Of a DNA stretch of 64,000 nt, positions 1 to 7,640 are shown piece by piece. The translations under genes and the position numbers were made by a program. Each line of letters begins with the position of its first letter. Position 1 is the stretch's first letter. Source of the stretch: Marinibaculum sp040216765 (GTDB taxonomy: Bacteria > Pseudomonadota > Alphaproteobacteria > Ferrovibrionales > Ferrovibrionaceae); the NCBI GenBank assembly GCA_040216765.1, contig JAVJON010000007.1, forward strand, positions 434,001-498,000, read 5' to 3'. A model generated the notes under the pieces. It did not search any database. It saw only the letters and a list, made by a program, of their open reading frames with translations, and was not told where the DNA came from.

Positions 1-112
1 CGCGCACCTCGCGCTCCATGACCGCGGTCCAGGCATTGAGCCGGTCGGGCCGGTTGAAGGTGATCGTCGCGATCCCGTCCGCGACGTCGTACAGGATCTG
101 TTCGTAGGCCAT
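1..112 (-). CDS. Enoyl-CoA hydratase/isomerase family protein, N-terminal fragment cut by the window edge
   Basis: The reverse strand opens with ATG at 112-110 and runs off the left edge after 37 codons. The translated start (MAYEQILYDV, then ADGIATITFNRPDRLNAW) is the usual crotonase-fold N-terminus, in which the ITxNRPxxLNA segment forms the first beta strands of the acyl-CoA site. Such enzymes hydrate or isomerise enoyl-CoA thioesters in fatty-acid or amino-acid breakdown. The active-site loops lie outside the window, so the exact reaction cannot be judged. It is divergent from the EAL gene at 403. A second crotonase lies at 2785, but the two are unalike enough that this is not a simple tandem copy. 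Confidence 0.8.
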   Translation of the reverse strand, partial: MAYEQILYDVADGIATITFNRPDRLNAWTAVMEREVR

Positions 113-402
113 GGCGCTTCCCCTCTGTCGGATCCGACCCGCTGGCAGGACCTCTGGCTTGTCGTTTCGCGGATGCTCGCATGCCGCAATTCCGCCGACA
201 AAGCGGTTTTCCCGGCGCCGGCATGCCCCAAGCCGCTGCCGGTCGGCATTACGCGATCGCACCCTGTCGGGCCTCCCGCTTCTGGACCATAAACGACAGG
301 GTGGAGGCGTGGCACTCACGTCGCGCCACAGCAGCCGAACGGCGCCGCCCGGAACATCGAGCGCGCAGCACCAGGGCGGTGTCGCGGCGAAAGAGGCAGA
401 GG

Positions 403-1698
403 ATGGCCGCAGAACCGACGATGCTGCCCGGACCGGCACCGCGCCTGGCGGACGGGCTACTCGAACCCGCGCTGCGCGGCCCGGAGTTCCATCTGGCCGC
501 CGCCGCGGCGATCGGCGCGGCCATGATCCTCAATCTGGTCCTGGCGGCGACAGGCAGCCTGCCGCCGGCCGTGATCAGCCATCTCTGGTACCTGCCTGTG
601 CTGTCGGGCGGCCTGGTCTATGGCTGGCGCGGCGGCCTGACCCTCGCCCTTCTGGCGGGCCTCGTCACCGCGGCGCTGTACCAGGTGCCCGTGGCACCGC
701 GGGAGCCGCTCCTGCAGGTCCTGTTGCCGGTTGCCCTGCTGGCCCTGCTGGGGTCCGGCGCCGGCGGCCTGGCGGACCTGCTGCGGGGGCATCTGCTGCG
801 CAGCCATGGCCCGCAGCAGCGCTCCCGCCGCACCGAGGCGGAGCGCATCGACCGCGGGATGGGCCGTCCCGGCATGTACCTGCGCCGGCATCTGCGGACC
901 GTGGAATCGGCCGATCTCGCCCTGCTGGCGGACCTGCAGCGCGCCCTGGCGCAGGGCGCCGGCCTGCACCTGGTGTTTCAGCCGAAGCTGGATCTGCGGG
1001 ATGGCCGCTGCACGGGGGCGGAGGCCCTGATGCGCTGGACCTGTCCGGATCGCGGCGCGGTTTCGCCCGGCCGCTTCGTCCCGCTCGCCGAGACCACCAA
1101 CCTGATCCGGCCGCTCACGGAGTGGGTCCTGCGCAGGAGCCTGGACCAGCTGCAGGACTGGCAGGATCGCGGCCTCGACCTGAGCCTCGCGGTCAATATC
1201 TCGGTCCGCAACCTGATGCAGCAGGATTTCGTGCATTTCGTCGGCCGCGAGCTGGCCGCGCGGGGCCTGCCGCCGCATCTGCTGCAGCTGGAAGTGACCG
1301 AGAGCGGCCTGATGGTGGATCCCCATGCCAGTATCGCCACCCTGCAGGCACTGAAGGCGATGGGCGTGCAGATCGCCATCGACGATTTCGGCACCGGGCA
1401 TTCGTCGATGGCCTATCTGCGGCATCTGCCGGCCGACACCGTGAAGATAGACCGAAGCTTCATCGACGACATGGATGTCGACCGAAGCGACGAAGTGATC
1501 GTCCGGGCGACGATCCTGATGGCCCGCTTCCTGCGCCTGCGGGTGGTTGCCGAAGGTGTCGAGAACGGCAGGGTCTATGACAAGCTGCGGCGTTTCCGCT
1601 GCGACGAGGTGCAGGGATACCATATCGCGCGGCCGATGCCGGCAGCCGAATTCGCGGCCTGGCTTGCCATGCCGGGCGCGCGCCAGGCGGCCCTCTGA
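403..1698 (+). CDS. Membrane-anchored EAL-domain cyclic-di-GMP phosphodiesterase
   Basis: 431 residues. The start at 403 follows a purine-rich GAGG-type site; the open frame upstream to 181 reads as Arg-rich sequence unlike protein. Residues about 29-125 hold three or four hydrophobic helices with short loops, a probable sensory membrane anchor. Residues about 170-425 are an EAL domain with the catalytic set in place: E207-A-L209, N265, E297, the DD pair 327-328 in IDDFGTGHSS, K348 in VKIDRSF and E384 in VVAEGVEN. It is therefore predicted to hydrolyse c-di-GMP to pGpG. There is no GGDEF domain. It sits just upstream of luxI on the same strand, which suggests but does not prove a link between quorum sensing and c-di-GMP. 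Confidence 0.88.
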   Translation: MAAEPTMLPGPAPRLADGLLEPALRGPEFHLAAAAAIGAAMILNLVLAATGSLPPAVISHLWYLPVLSGGLVYGWRGGLTLALLAGLVTAALYQVPVAPREPLLQVLLPVALLALLGSGAGGLADLLRGHLLRSHGPQQRSRRTEAERIDRGMGRPGMYLRRHLRTVESADLALLADLQRALAQGAGLHLVFQPKLDLRDGRCTGAEALMRWTCPDRGAVSPGRFVPLAETTNLIRPLTEWVLRRSLDQLQDWQDRGLDLSLAVNISVRNLMQQDFVHFVGRELAARGLPPHLLQLEVTESGLMVDPHASIATLQALKAMGVQIAIDDFGTGHSSMAYLRHLPADTVKIDRSFIDDMDVDRSDEVIVRATILMARFLRLRVVAEGVENGRVYDKLRRFRCDEVQGYHIARPMPAAEFAAWLAMPGARQAAL

Positions 1699-2090
1699 AC
1701 CCATGCGGGGCGCCTGCGGTATCGCCCTAGGGTTGCACAACATTGTTTTTTGAATTGACTTTTCGCCTTTAAGATGTAGCGTTGTTTGACAGATGGGCAG
1801 TGCCTGCCCGCTCTGTCCAGTGGTCGGCAGGGGCTCTGCGATGGCCCCTTGTGCAGCGGGCGGCGACATGATTCGCCCCCGACCGACAGCAAGGCGGCGC
1901 GACAGTTCGGCGAACCGGGTCGACAGGGTCGCGCGCCCGCCGCGGTTCCACCTGGGTACCCGCCCGTCCTGTGCGGCAGGAACCCACGGTGTTTCGGCGC
2001 GCTTGTCTATTCCGCGATCACGTTATTCCGATCGTATAAGAGCCTGCCAGAATTGATACGGAATTCATGTCAATTTGTTAGGAGGCTCCA
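1699..2090 (+). promoter_or_regulatory. Long upstream region of luxI, no gene seen
   Basis: 392 bases with no convincing ORF (the short frames at 1786 and 1793 have no coding character). Bases 1735-1790 are markedly AT-rich against the surroundings, and TTGACT at about 1756 could be a -35 element, though no good -10 follows. A strong palindrome lies at 1788-1817. At about 2009-2041 the word TATTCCG followed by GATC occurs twice, then a TATAAG word. A good ribosome site (AGGAGG, from 2080) precedes the luxI ATG at 2091. No 20-bp lux box with correctly spaced CTG and CAG halves was found. Confidence 0.5.
1788..1817. repeat. Two-tier inverted repeat upstream of luxI
   Basis: The outer arms GACAGA (1788-1793) and TCTGTC (1812-1817) enclose the inner arms GGGCAG (1795-1800) and CTGCCC (1804-1809) around a TGC loop. 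All arms match perfectly. It could be a regulator binding site or an RNA hairpin closing the EAL transcript, but no T-run follows, so an intrinsic terminator is unlikely. Confidence 0.5.
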
Positions 2091-2747
2091 ATGATCTACG
2101 TGATCTCCGGTGCAGACGTCGATCAGTATTCCCGTCTCTTCGACCAGGTCTATGCCCTTCGCCACAAGGTATTCGTCGAAGAAATGGGCTGGGAAGATCT
2201 GCGCAGTCCGGACGGAAAAGAGCGTGATCAGTTCGACGACCACCATGCTGTTCATCACCTTTGCGTCCGGGACAATATCGTTGTCGGTTATCAGCGCATG
2301 TTGCCGACCACCCGCCCGCATCTGCTGTCGGACATCTTCCCGCAGCTCTGCGTGGGCACCTCGCCGCGTGGTCCCGGCATCTACGAGCTCACCCGCTACT
2401 GCGTGTCCGCCGGTCATCGCGAAGGCCGTCGCGGCGTGGGATCGGTGGGCAGCGAGCTGATCGCCGGCCTGGTGGAGTGGGGCCTGCAGGCCGGCGTGCA
2501 CAAGGCGATCATCGAGTTCGAGCCGATGTGGGTCCTGCGCGCCATGCAGCTGCAGTTCCTGGCCCGGCCGCTGGGCCTGCAGACCCGGATCGGCGACCAG
2601 AACATCGTCGCCACCGAGCTGACCTTCAACGATCACACGCTGGAGACGATCCGCGAGTTCCGCGGCCATGACGAGCCCGTGCTGCGCTGCCTTGGCTCGC
2701 TGGGGAAATTTCACGCCTTCGAGACCGAACACGCCCTGGCGTCCTGA
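2091..2747 (+). CDS. luxI: LuxI-family acyl-homoserine-lactone synthase
   Basis: 218 residues, the usual size. It joins an acyl donor (acyl-ACP or acyl-CoA) to S-adenosylmethionine and releases a homoserine lactone signal. The family's invariant residues are present: R24, F28 and W34 in the N-terminal RHKVFVEEMGW block, then E44, D46, D49, R69 in GYQRML, F83, and E99 with R102 in YELTRY. The ATG follows an AGGAGG site with ideal spacing. A crotonase starts 37 bases downstream and a LuxR receptor lies 1.8 kb downstream on the same strand. The acyl substrate cannot be read from sequence; the adjacent crotonase hints at an unsaturated or CoA-derived chain (inference). Confidence 0.95.
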   Translation: MIYVISGADVDQYSRLFDQVYALRHKVFVEEMGWEDLRSPDGKERDQFDDHHAVHHLCVRDNIVVGYQRMLPTTRPHLLSDIFPQLCVGTSPRGPGIYELTRYCVSAGHREGRRGVGSVGSELIAGLVEWGLQAGVHKAIIEFEPMWVLRAMQLQFLARPLGLQTRIGDQNIVATELTFNDHTLETIREFRGHDEPVLRCLGSLGKFHAFETEHALAS

Positions 2748-2784
2748 CAATCAGACCGGACAGTACCGGCAGATCGAGGCTGCA

Positions 2785-3552
2785 ATGACCCACATATCCG
2801 CAAAGCGGATCGGTGCGGTGGAAATGTTATCCATCGCGGATCCCGATGGCCCTGCGATCCTGACATCGCGCCACTACGAGCAGCTGACGCATCGCATCGA
2901 GGCAGCACAGGAGGATGACGGTATTGCCGTCTTCCTGATCCTGGGCGGCCCCGGAATGTTCTGCGCCGGCGCCGACCTGCGCCAGTTGATCGACCGCGAA
3001 GAGGCGCTCGAGGAGGTGTCCCGCGCCGCGCCGGCGTTTTTCCATGCCCTGGCCAACAGCGACAAGCCCTTCGTCGCGGCGGTGGACGGCATGGCGGCCG
3101 GGATCGGCACGACCATGCTGCTGCATTTCGACCTGATCTACGCGAGCGAGCGCAGCAGCTTCAAGGCGCCGTTCGTCGATCTTGGACTGGTGCCGGAGGC
3201 GGCATCCAGCCGGCTCGGCCCGGAGCGCCTGGGCTACCAGAAGGCTTTCGAGCTGTTCTGCATGGGCAGCGAGCTGAGCGCGCAGGAGGCCGCGCGCCTG
3301 GGCCTGGTCAACGCCGTGCTCGGGGCCGAGGAGGTCGTGCCCACGGCGATGGAGGCCGCGCATCGGCTCGCCCGCAAGCCGGCCGCCGCCCTGCGGGCGA
3401 CACGCCGCCTGATGCGAGGCAACCCGGCGGCCGTCCATGCCCAGATCGACAGGGAATGCGCCGCCTTCCGCGAGCGGCTCGACGACAACGCGACCCAGCG
3501 CCGCCTGAAGGCGTTCGTCCGGATCGACCAGGCACGCCAGCCTGCCCTTTGA
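2785..3552 (+). CDS. Crotonase-fold protein, probable delta3-delta2 enoyl-CoA isomerase type, linked to luxI
   Basis: 255 residues. The start at 2785 was chosen from the spacing to luxI and the fold's N-terminus. The oxyanion-hole segments MFCAGADLRQL (58-68) and AAVDGMAAGIG (98-108) are clear. At the positions of the two catalytic Glu of enoyl-CoA hydratase, T110 and F130 are found instead. A Glu is kept at E138 in LGLVPEAASSRL, where peroxisomal-type delta3-delta2 enoyl-CoA isomerases carry their single catalytic Glu (the PEGxSS motif). It should therefore move a double bond rather than add water. Its position directly behind luxI suggests that it shapes the acyl chain used by the synthase; that part is inference. 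Confidence 0.82.
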   Translation: MTHISAKRIGAVEMLSIADPDGPAILTSRHYEQLTHRIEAAQEDDGIAVFLILGGPGMFCAGADLRQLIDREEALEEVSRAAPAFFHALANSDKPFVAAVDGMAAGIGTTMLLHFDLIYASERSSFKAPFVDLGLVPEAASSRLGPERLGYQKAFELFCMGSELSAQEAARLGLVNAVLGAEEVVPTAMEAAHRLARKPAAALRATRRLMRGNPAAVHAQIDRECAAFRERLDDNATQRRLKAFVRIDQARQPAL

Positions 3553-3593
3553 TCCGGACCGGGAAGAAGCAGATCCATAGGAGGGGTTCCAGC

Positions 3594-3806
3594 ATGACCA
3601 GACGGTACGAAGCGATGGAGACCGACACCCGGCAGGCGCAGGACCTGATCGCGATGATCGACTATCTCGACAAGGATGTGCGGTCGATCAGCCCGACCGG
3701 CGCGCATTTCCTGCAGATGGCGAAGGCCGCGCTGGCCAATCCCCAATGGGACCGCCGGGAAGCCGCGGCGCCCCTGGCAGACTGTCTCGAACATGCAGGG
3801 GGGTAA
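3594..3806 (+). CDS. Small unknown protein between the crotonase and the XRE regulator
   Basis: 70 residues beginning MTRRYEAMET. A strong site (AGGAGG at about 3580-3585) sets the start. It is helical and charged in its first half, with no membrane segment, Cys pair or recognised motif. It shares strand and spacing with the luxI-crotonase pair, and its end overlaps the start of the next gene by 14 bases, so it is probably translated with it. It could be a small regulator or a partner of the XRE protein. I do not recognise the family. Confidence 0.65.
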   Translation: MTRRYEAMETDTRQAQDLIAMIDYLDKDVRSISPTGAHFLQMAKAALANPQWDRREAAAPLADCLEHAGG

Positions 3807-4317
3807 CGTCGCGGGCAAGGCGGCGGGAGCTGACGCCGCGGACCTGCCGGCGTTTCCGGGCACCGGCGGCCTGCGCGCCACTGCCGTTCCGGCCGACCGC
3901 GTGGTCGGCCGGCGCTTGCAGCGGATCCGGGTCACACGCGGCATGACGCAGCGCCAGGTCGCCGACGCCCTCGGCCTCTCCCACAAGCAGGTGCAGAACT
4001 ACGAGAGCGGCCGCAGCCGGATCGTGATCACCACCCTGGTTCAGTTCGCCCGCATCTTCCAGACTTCTCTGGCCTCGCTCCTGCGCGACCTGACCGAGGA
4101 GGTGCCGACGGACCGGCTGCACTGCGACGACGAACTGCTGCTGATCTCCGATGCCGAACTGGCGCATCTGTCGCAGCTTCGGGCCCTGCCCCCTGCGATT
4201 GCCATGCCGATCATGCGGCTGAGCCAGGCGCTTGCCCGGCAGTCCGGCGATGCGCAGGATGACGGGGCACCGCACCGGCCACAGGGGGATGGCCGATCCG
4301 AGCCGGCCGGGCGCTGA
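3793..4317 (+). CDS. XRE-family helix-turn-helix transcriptional regulator
   Basis: 174 residues from ATG 3793. Residues about 36-92 form a Cro/cI-type HTH: GRRLQRIRVTRGMTQRQVAD leads into the recognition-helix region LGLSHKQVQNYESG. The last 80 residues have no recognised domain and end in a polar tail. The start overlaps the 70-residue gene by 14 bases, indicating coupled translation. It lies between luxI and luxR, so control of this quorum-sensing locus is the obvious guess, though no operator was identified. Confidence 0.82.
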   Translation: MQGGNVAGKAAGADAADLPAFPGTGGLRATAVPADRVVGRRLQRIRVTRGMTQRQVADALGLSHKQVQNYESGRSRIVITTLVQFARIFQTSLASLLRDLTEEVPTDRLHCDDELLLISDAELAHLSQLRALPPAIAMPIMRLSQALARQSGDAQDDGAPHRPQGDGRSEPAGR

Positions 4318-4544
4318 TTCGCCCGGCCCCGCTCGCCCTTTGATCGCGCAATAGGCGAAAAATTTGCCAGTGGCATCGACCATCGCGACCGCAGGTTGCA
4401 TTCTCCGCGAAAAGCGCCGGATACGCGCTGGAAAAGCAGCGCTCTCTCCAAGACAGATGCGAAGTTACCACATACACTACCGGAAGATCCGCGACCTTAC
4501 CGGTGGTGGGCATCCTGGCCGTTCGGGCTGCTCGGAGAGGACAA

Positions 4545-5273
4545 ATGACCCATTTCGACGAAACGCTGGAGTTCATCGATCGGATTGAGACCGCTCCGAA
4601 CGCCCAGGCGATCAGCGCAGAATTGCTGTCGATCACCTCGCGCTACGGGCTGGATCTCCTGATCGCGGGCACCATGCCACGGCCGCAGGCCAACCAGTCG
4701 GCGCAGCGCGAAAGCGTGCTGTTCCAGGGCTGGCCGGTATCCTGGCTGCAGCGCTACATCGAAAAGGAATATGTCTTCGTCGATCCGGTGATCCGCCGCA
4801 TCCAGTCCAACCTGTCGCCCTTCGACTGGGCGGAAGCGGAGCCGGACCCCGCCTGCGAGCAGATCGCCCAGCACGTGATGGAGGAAGCCCGCGAGCATGG
4901 CCTCGGCGCCGGCTTCGCGGTGCCGCTGATTACCCTGGAGGGCGATATCGCCGCGGTCTCCCTGGGCGGCGAGCGGATGGAGATCCCGCCAAAGGCGGAA
5001 GGCATGATCAGCCTGATCTCGACCTATGCGATGGGGCGCGCCATCCAGTTGCGCGCAAAGACCGCGGCGGAATTGAAGGAGCCGCTGACGTCGCGGGAAA
5101 CCGAATGCCTGCGCTGGGCGGCAGCCGGCAAGTCGGAATGGGAGATCGGCGCGATCCTGGGCATCTCGGAACATACTGCCGAGCGCCACCTGCTGAACGC
5201 CAAGAACAAGCTGCGTGCGGTGAACCGCGTCCAGGCCGTCGCGGAAGCGATCCGGACCGGCCTCATCCGCTAG
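4545..5273 (+). CDS. luxR: LuxR-family acyl-homoserine-lactone receptor and transcription factor
   Basis: 242 residues. The start at 4545 follows GAGAGG; the upstream in-frame ATG at 4503 lacks a site. Residues about 10-165 are an autoinducer-binding domain keeping the ligand residues: W67, Y71, the D80-P81 pair, W95 and a Gly-rich stretch near 119-123. Residues about 178-240 are a GerE-type HTH (LTSRETECLRWAAAGKSEWEI, then LGISEHTAERHL). It should bind the LuxI product and control target promoters. The 227 bases before it hold no gene. It is the last gene before the integrated element, whose left junction begins 27 bases after its stop codon. Confidence 0.93.
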   Translation: MTHFDETLEFIDRIETAPNAQAISAELLSITSRYGLDLLIAGTMPRPQANQSAQRESVLFQGWPVSWLQRYIEKEYVFVDPVIRRIQSNLSPFDWAEAEPDPACEQIAQHVMEEAREHGLGAGFAVPLITLEGDIAAVSLGGERMEIPPKAEGMISLISTYAMGRAIQLRAKTAAELKEPLTSRETECLRWAAAGKSEWEIGAILGISEHTAERHLLNAKNKLRAVNRVQAVAEAIRTGLIR

Positions 5274-5299
5274 ACCGGCAATCGGCCTGCCGCGGCCGG

Positions 5300-5347
5300 T
5301 GGCGACCCCAACGGGATTCGAACCCGTGTTTTCACCTTGAAAGGGTG
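5300..5347. repeat. attL: displaced 48-bp tRNA-Glu 3' end
   Basis: Identical over 48 bases to 20727-20774, starting with TGG (the CCA end on the reverse strand) and running through the T arm, variable region and anticodon loop. It is not a full tRNA gene, because the bases after 5347 do not continue the 5' half. It is the copy of the chromosomal tRNA end pushed aside by integration. Confidence 0.92.
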
Positions 5348-5501
5348 TTTTCTTGTACAGCCCTGGACAGTTCTCACGGTGAAAACGCAAGGGTTTCTGG
5401 GGCTTTCCGTCCTGTACTGTTCTTGATGTTCCAGCGTTATCCAGCTAAGTTTGTCGTACAAGTGCCGTACGACCCATGCTGGAAATCACATGCGAGGCAT
5501 C
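5348..5501. promoter_or_regulatory. Left-end region with candidate integrase or excisionase sites and the int promoter
   Basis: About 150 bases, AT-rich for this window, between attL and the integrase. Related words recur: TTGTACAG, GGACAGTTC (5365-5373) and CTGTACTGTTCTT (about 5412). GAACTGTCC, the reverse complement of the second word, occurs at the right end (20591-20599). A perfect inverted repeat GTCGTAC-7-GTACGAC lies at 5453-5473, just before the integrase start. These fit arm-type sites or an operator, by inference. Confidence 0.45.
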
Positions 5502-6806
5502 ATGGCGAGGGCCGCGAAGAACCCGAAAATCGACACCAGGTCCGCACGCGCCAAGCTGGCGCCGCAGCGTGAACCCTACTGGATCCAGATCTCGCCCGGC
5601 TGCGCGCTGGGCTTCCGCAAAGGATCGACCGGCGGCAGCTGGATCGCCCGCCGATACGATCCGGCCAGCCGTCCCGTGCGGCGGTTCCTGTCCCTCGGCG
5701 CGGCCGATGACGTCGAAATCGCCGATGGGGTCCTGGTGCTGTCCTTCGCCACGGCGCACGAGCGTGCCCGCGAGTGGTTCACCGCCGAGGCGCTGAAGGC
5801 GCAAGGTCTCGACCCGCAACCGGCCGGGCCCTTCACCGTTGGCGATGCGCTGGACGCATACCTTACCAAGCTCGATACCGAGGGCCGCGCCTCGCTCGGG
5901 GATGCGCGGTCCAGATGCCGGACGACGATCCGGCCGGCGCTGGGCAGCGTGGCGCTGGAGCGCCTGACGGCGGCCCAACTCCGGCGCTTCCTGGACGACA
6001 TCGCGAAGCGGCCTCGCCTCGTGCGGGGGAAGCGCGGCGCTGCGGCGCGGGAGACGCAGCCCGCCGACACGGACGCGGCGCGCCGGTCGCGGCGATCGAA
6101 TGCCAATCGGACTTGGACAACCCTACGGGCGGCGCTCAACAACGCCTTCGCCGACGGCCGCGTGGCTTCCGATGCCGCGTGGCGCCGGGTGGCACCGCTT
6201 CGGAACGCCGATACCGCCCGGACCGGCTATCTCGCGGTCGACGAAGCGCAGCGCCTGGTGAACGCCTGCCCGCCCGATTTCCGCGACCTGGTGACCGCTG
6301 CACTGCTCTGCGGCGCCCGCTATGCCGAGTTGGGCCGCCTCTCCTGCGAAGACTTCGACCCCGCCGCTGGCACCCTGCGGATCGGGCAATCGAAAAGCGG
6401 CAAGGCCCGGCAGATCTATCTCAGCACCGAGGCGCAGACATTTTTCGCCGCGCAGGTCCTGGGGAAGGCCCGCGGCGCCGCGATGTTGCCGAAGGCCGAC
6501 GGTTCCCGGTGGCGACCTTCGCAGCAGCGCCGGCCGATGGCTGCCGCCCTGACAGCCGCCCGGATCGATACCGCCCTCACGTTCCATGGCCTGCGGCACA
6601 GCTACGCGTCCGCGGCCGTGATGAACGGTACCGCCCTGCCGGTGATCGCTCACAATCTTGGGCATGCCGACACCCGCATGGTCGAAAAGCATTACGGACA
6701 CCTGGCGCCGACCTGGTTGGCGGAGGCCACCCGCGCGTCGGCACCGGTCTGGGGCCTTGGCGTGGCTGCCGGCAATGTCGAGCCCATGCGGCGGGCGACG
6801 ACGTGA
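5502..6806 (+). CDS. int: Tyrosine recombinase integrase of the tRNA-Glu element
   Basis: 434 residues from ATG 5502 (ATG 5490 is a possible alternative). The N-terminus resembles the DUF4102-type arm-binding region, and residues about 115-225 are the core-binding helices. The catalytic domain shows the Arg in LLCGARYAELGRL, the Lys in KSGKARQIYL, the HxLR box HGLRHSYAS, and the final His and Tyr in LGHADTRMVEKHYGH. All catalytic residues are present, so it is probably active. It would recombine the 48-bp repeats to insert or excise the element. Adjacent to attL; the next gene overlaps its stop by four bases. Confidence 0.93.
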   Translation: MARAAKNPKIDTRSARAKLAPQREPYWIQISPGCALGFRKGSTGGSWIARRYDPASRPVRRFLSLGAADDVEIADGVLVLSFATAHERAREWFTAEALKAQGLDPQPAGPFTVGDALDAYLTKLDTEGRASLGDARSRCRTTIRPALGSVALERLTAAQLRRFLDDIAKRPRLVRGKRGAAARETQPADTDAARRSRRSNANRTWTTLRAALNNAFADGRVASDAAWRRVAPLRNADTARTGYLAVDEAQRLVNACPPDFRDLVTAALLCGARYAELGRLSCEDFDPAAGTLRIGQSKSGKARQIYLSTEAQTFFAAQVLGKARGAAMLPKADGSRWRPSQQRRPMAAALTAARIDTALTFHGLRHSYASAAVMNGTALPVIAHNLGHADTRMVEKHYGHLAPTWLAEATRASAPVWGLGVAAGNVEPMRRATT

Positions 6807-7360
6807 AAGACGACGAAGACGAGATCCGCCGGGAGCTTCTGCAGCTCTATTTCCGCACCGGCAATGACCGATATCGATTGGCATCGATGCAGCTGCGGCA
6901 AGAGCCGGATTTCCTGGCCGCGTGCGCGGAACTGATCGAGCGGCCGAAGCCCGGGCAGCCGGCCTTCGACGATCGGGACGCGATGCTCCGGATGGCTCTG
7001 GCGCTGGAGCGCGGGTCCGCGCGTAGCATCAATGCCGCGGCGCTCGCCGAGGTCGACAAAGTGCCCGGACGGTGGCCGCGGGAGGACAACCTGCAGCACA
7101 CCAACGCCCGCGCCAACAAGGCGCGCCGGCTCCGTCGTCGGTTCGCAAAGGAGGGCGAGACCTGGCGCTCACTCGCCCGCGGCTTCATTCTGGTGGAGCG
7201 GCATTTCCAAGGGCGCGACAGCCTCGCGGAAGAGGTCAAGGCTGCCCTGGGGCGGCAGCGGGATTGGGTCGCGCAGATGATCGCGGTGGCGGAGAAAGCC
7301 CGCAAGTTGGACGAACTGAAGGTCTCCGATAAGACTAAAGACGCGCCGCGGCGGCCCTGA
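6803..7360 (+). CDS. Unknown protein following the integrase
   Basis: 185 residues starting at GTG 6803, which overlaps the integrase stop codon (GTGA). The sequence is helical and rich in Arg, Lys and Glu, with no membrane segment. Residues about 90-125 (NARANKARRLRRRFAKEG) are strongly basic, suggesting nucleic-acid contact. No recognised family. Translation coupling to int suggests a role in integration, excision or early control. Confidence 0.7.
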   Translation: MKDDEDEIRRELLQLYFRTGNDRYRLASMQLRQEPDFLAACAELIERPKPGQPAFDDRDAMLRMALALERGSARSINAAALAEVDKVPGRWPREDNLQHTNARANKARRLRRRFAKEGETWRSLARGFILVERHFQGRDSLAEEVKAALGRQRDWVAQMIAVAEKARKLDELKVSDKTKDAPRRP

Positions 7361-7406
7361 CATCGTGTGTTCATCACAAAGTCCCTGAGGACAGGATGGC
7401 ACAACG

Positions 7407-7592
7407 ATGGAACAGCTTTTCTACACCATTCCCGAATTCGCCGAGGCGGCTCGCATCTCGCGTAGCAAGGTCTACCTGGAGATCGCGGACGGACGGCTGA
7501 AGCCCGTGAAGGTCGGGCGGCGGCGCCTGGTCTCAGTGACCGAGGCGAGGGCCTGGGCGGCCCGCGTCGAGGCTGACACGGCCACCGCCTGA
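7407..7592 (+). CDS. AlpA/MerR-type helix-turn-helix protein, probable excisionase
   Basis: 61 residues. The whole protein matches the small winged-HTH type used by excisionases and AlpA regulators: YTIPEFAEAARISRSKVYLE forms the HTH, and GRLKPVKVGRRRLVSVTEARAW the wing and following helix. Proteins like this bind near att sites to direct excision, or switch on the integrase gene. In Gram-negative phage satellites an int and alpA pair is common. It lies 46 bases after the previous gene. Confidence 0.82.
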   Translation: MEQLFYTIPEFAEAARISRSKVYLEIADGRLKPVKVGRRRLVSVTEARAWAARVEADTATA

Positions 7593-7640
7593 TCCGCTCG
7601 CGTCGTGATGACGCCAGCTTTCCCGTAGAAGGATGTAGAT

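Noticed and set aside
181..402. N-terminal extension of the EAL protein to ATG 181
   Set aside because: The added residues are Arg-rich and without structure. ATG 403 has a ribosome site and opens directly into the membrane domain.
1955..1990. A lux box at the CCTGTGCGGCAGG word before luxI
   Set aside because: The CTG and CAG halves are five bases apart instead of about ten, and flanking bases do not fit the usual 20-bp palindrome.
5300..5347. A second tRNA gene at the left junction
   Set aside because: Only the 3' 48 bases match tRNA-Glu. The D arm and 5' acceptor strand are absent, so it is an attachment-site fragment.
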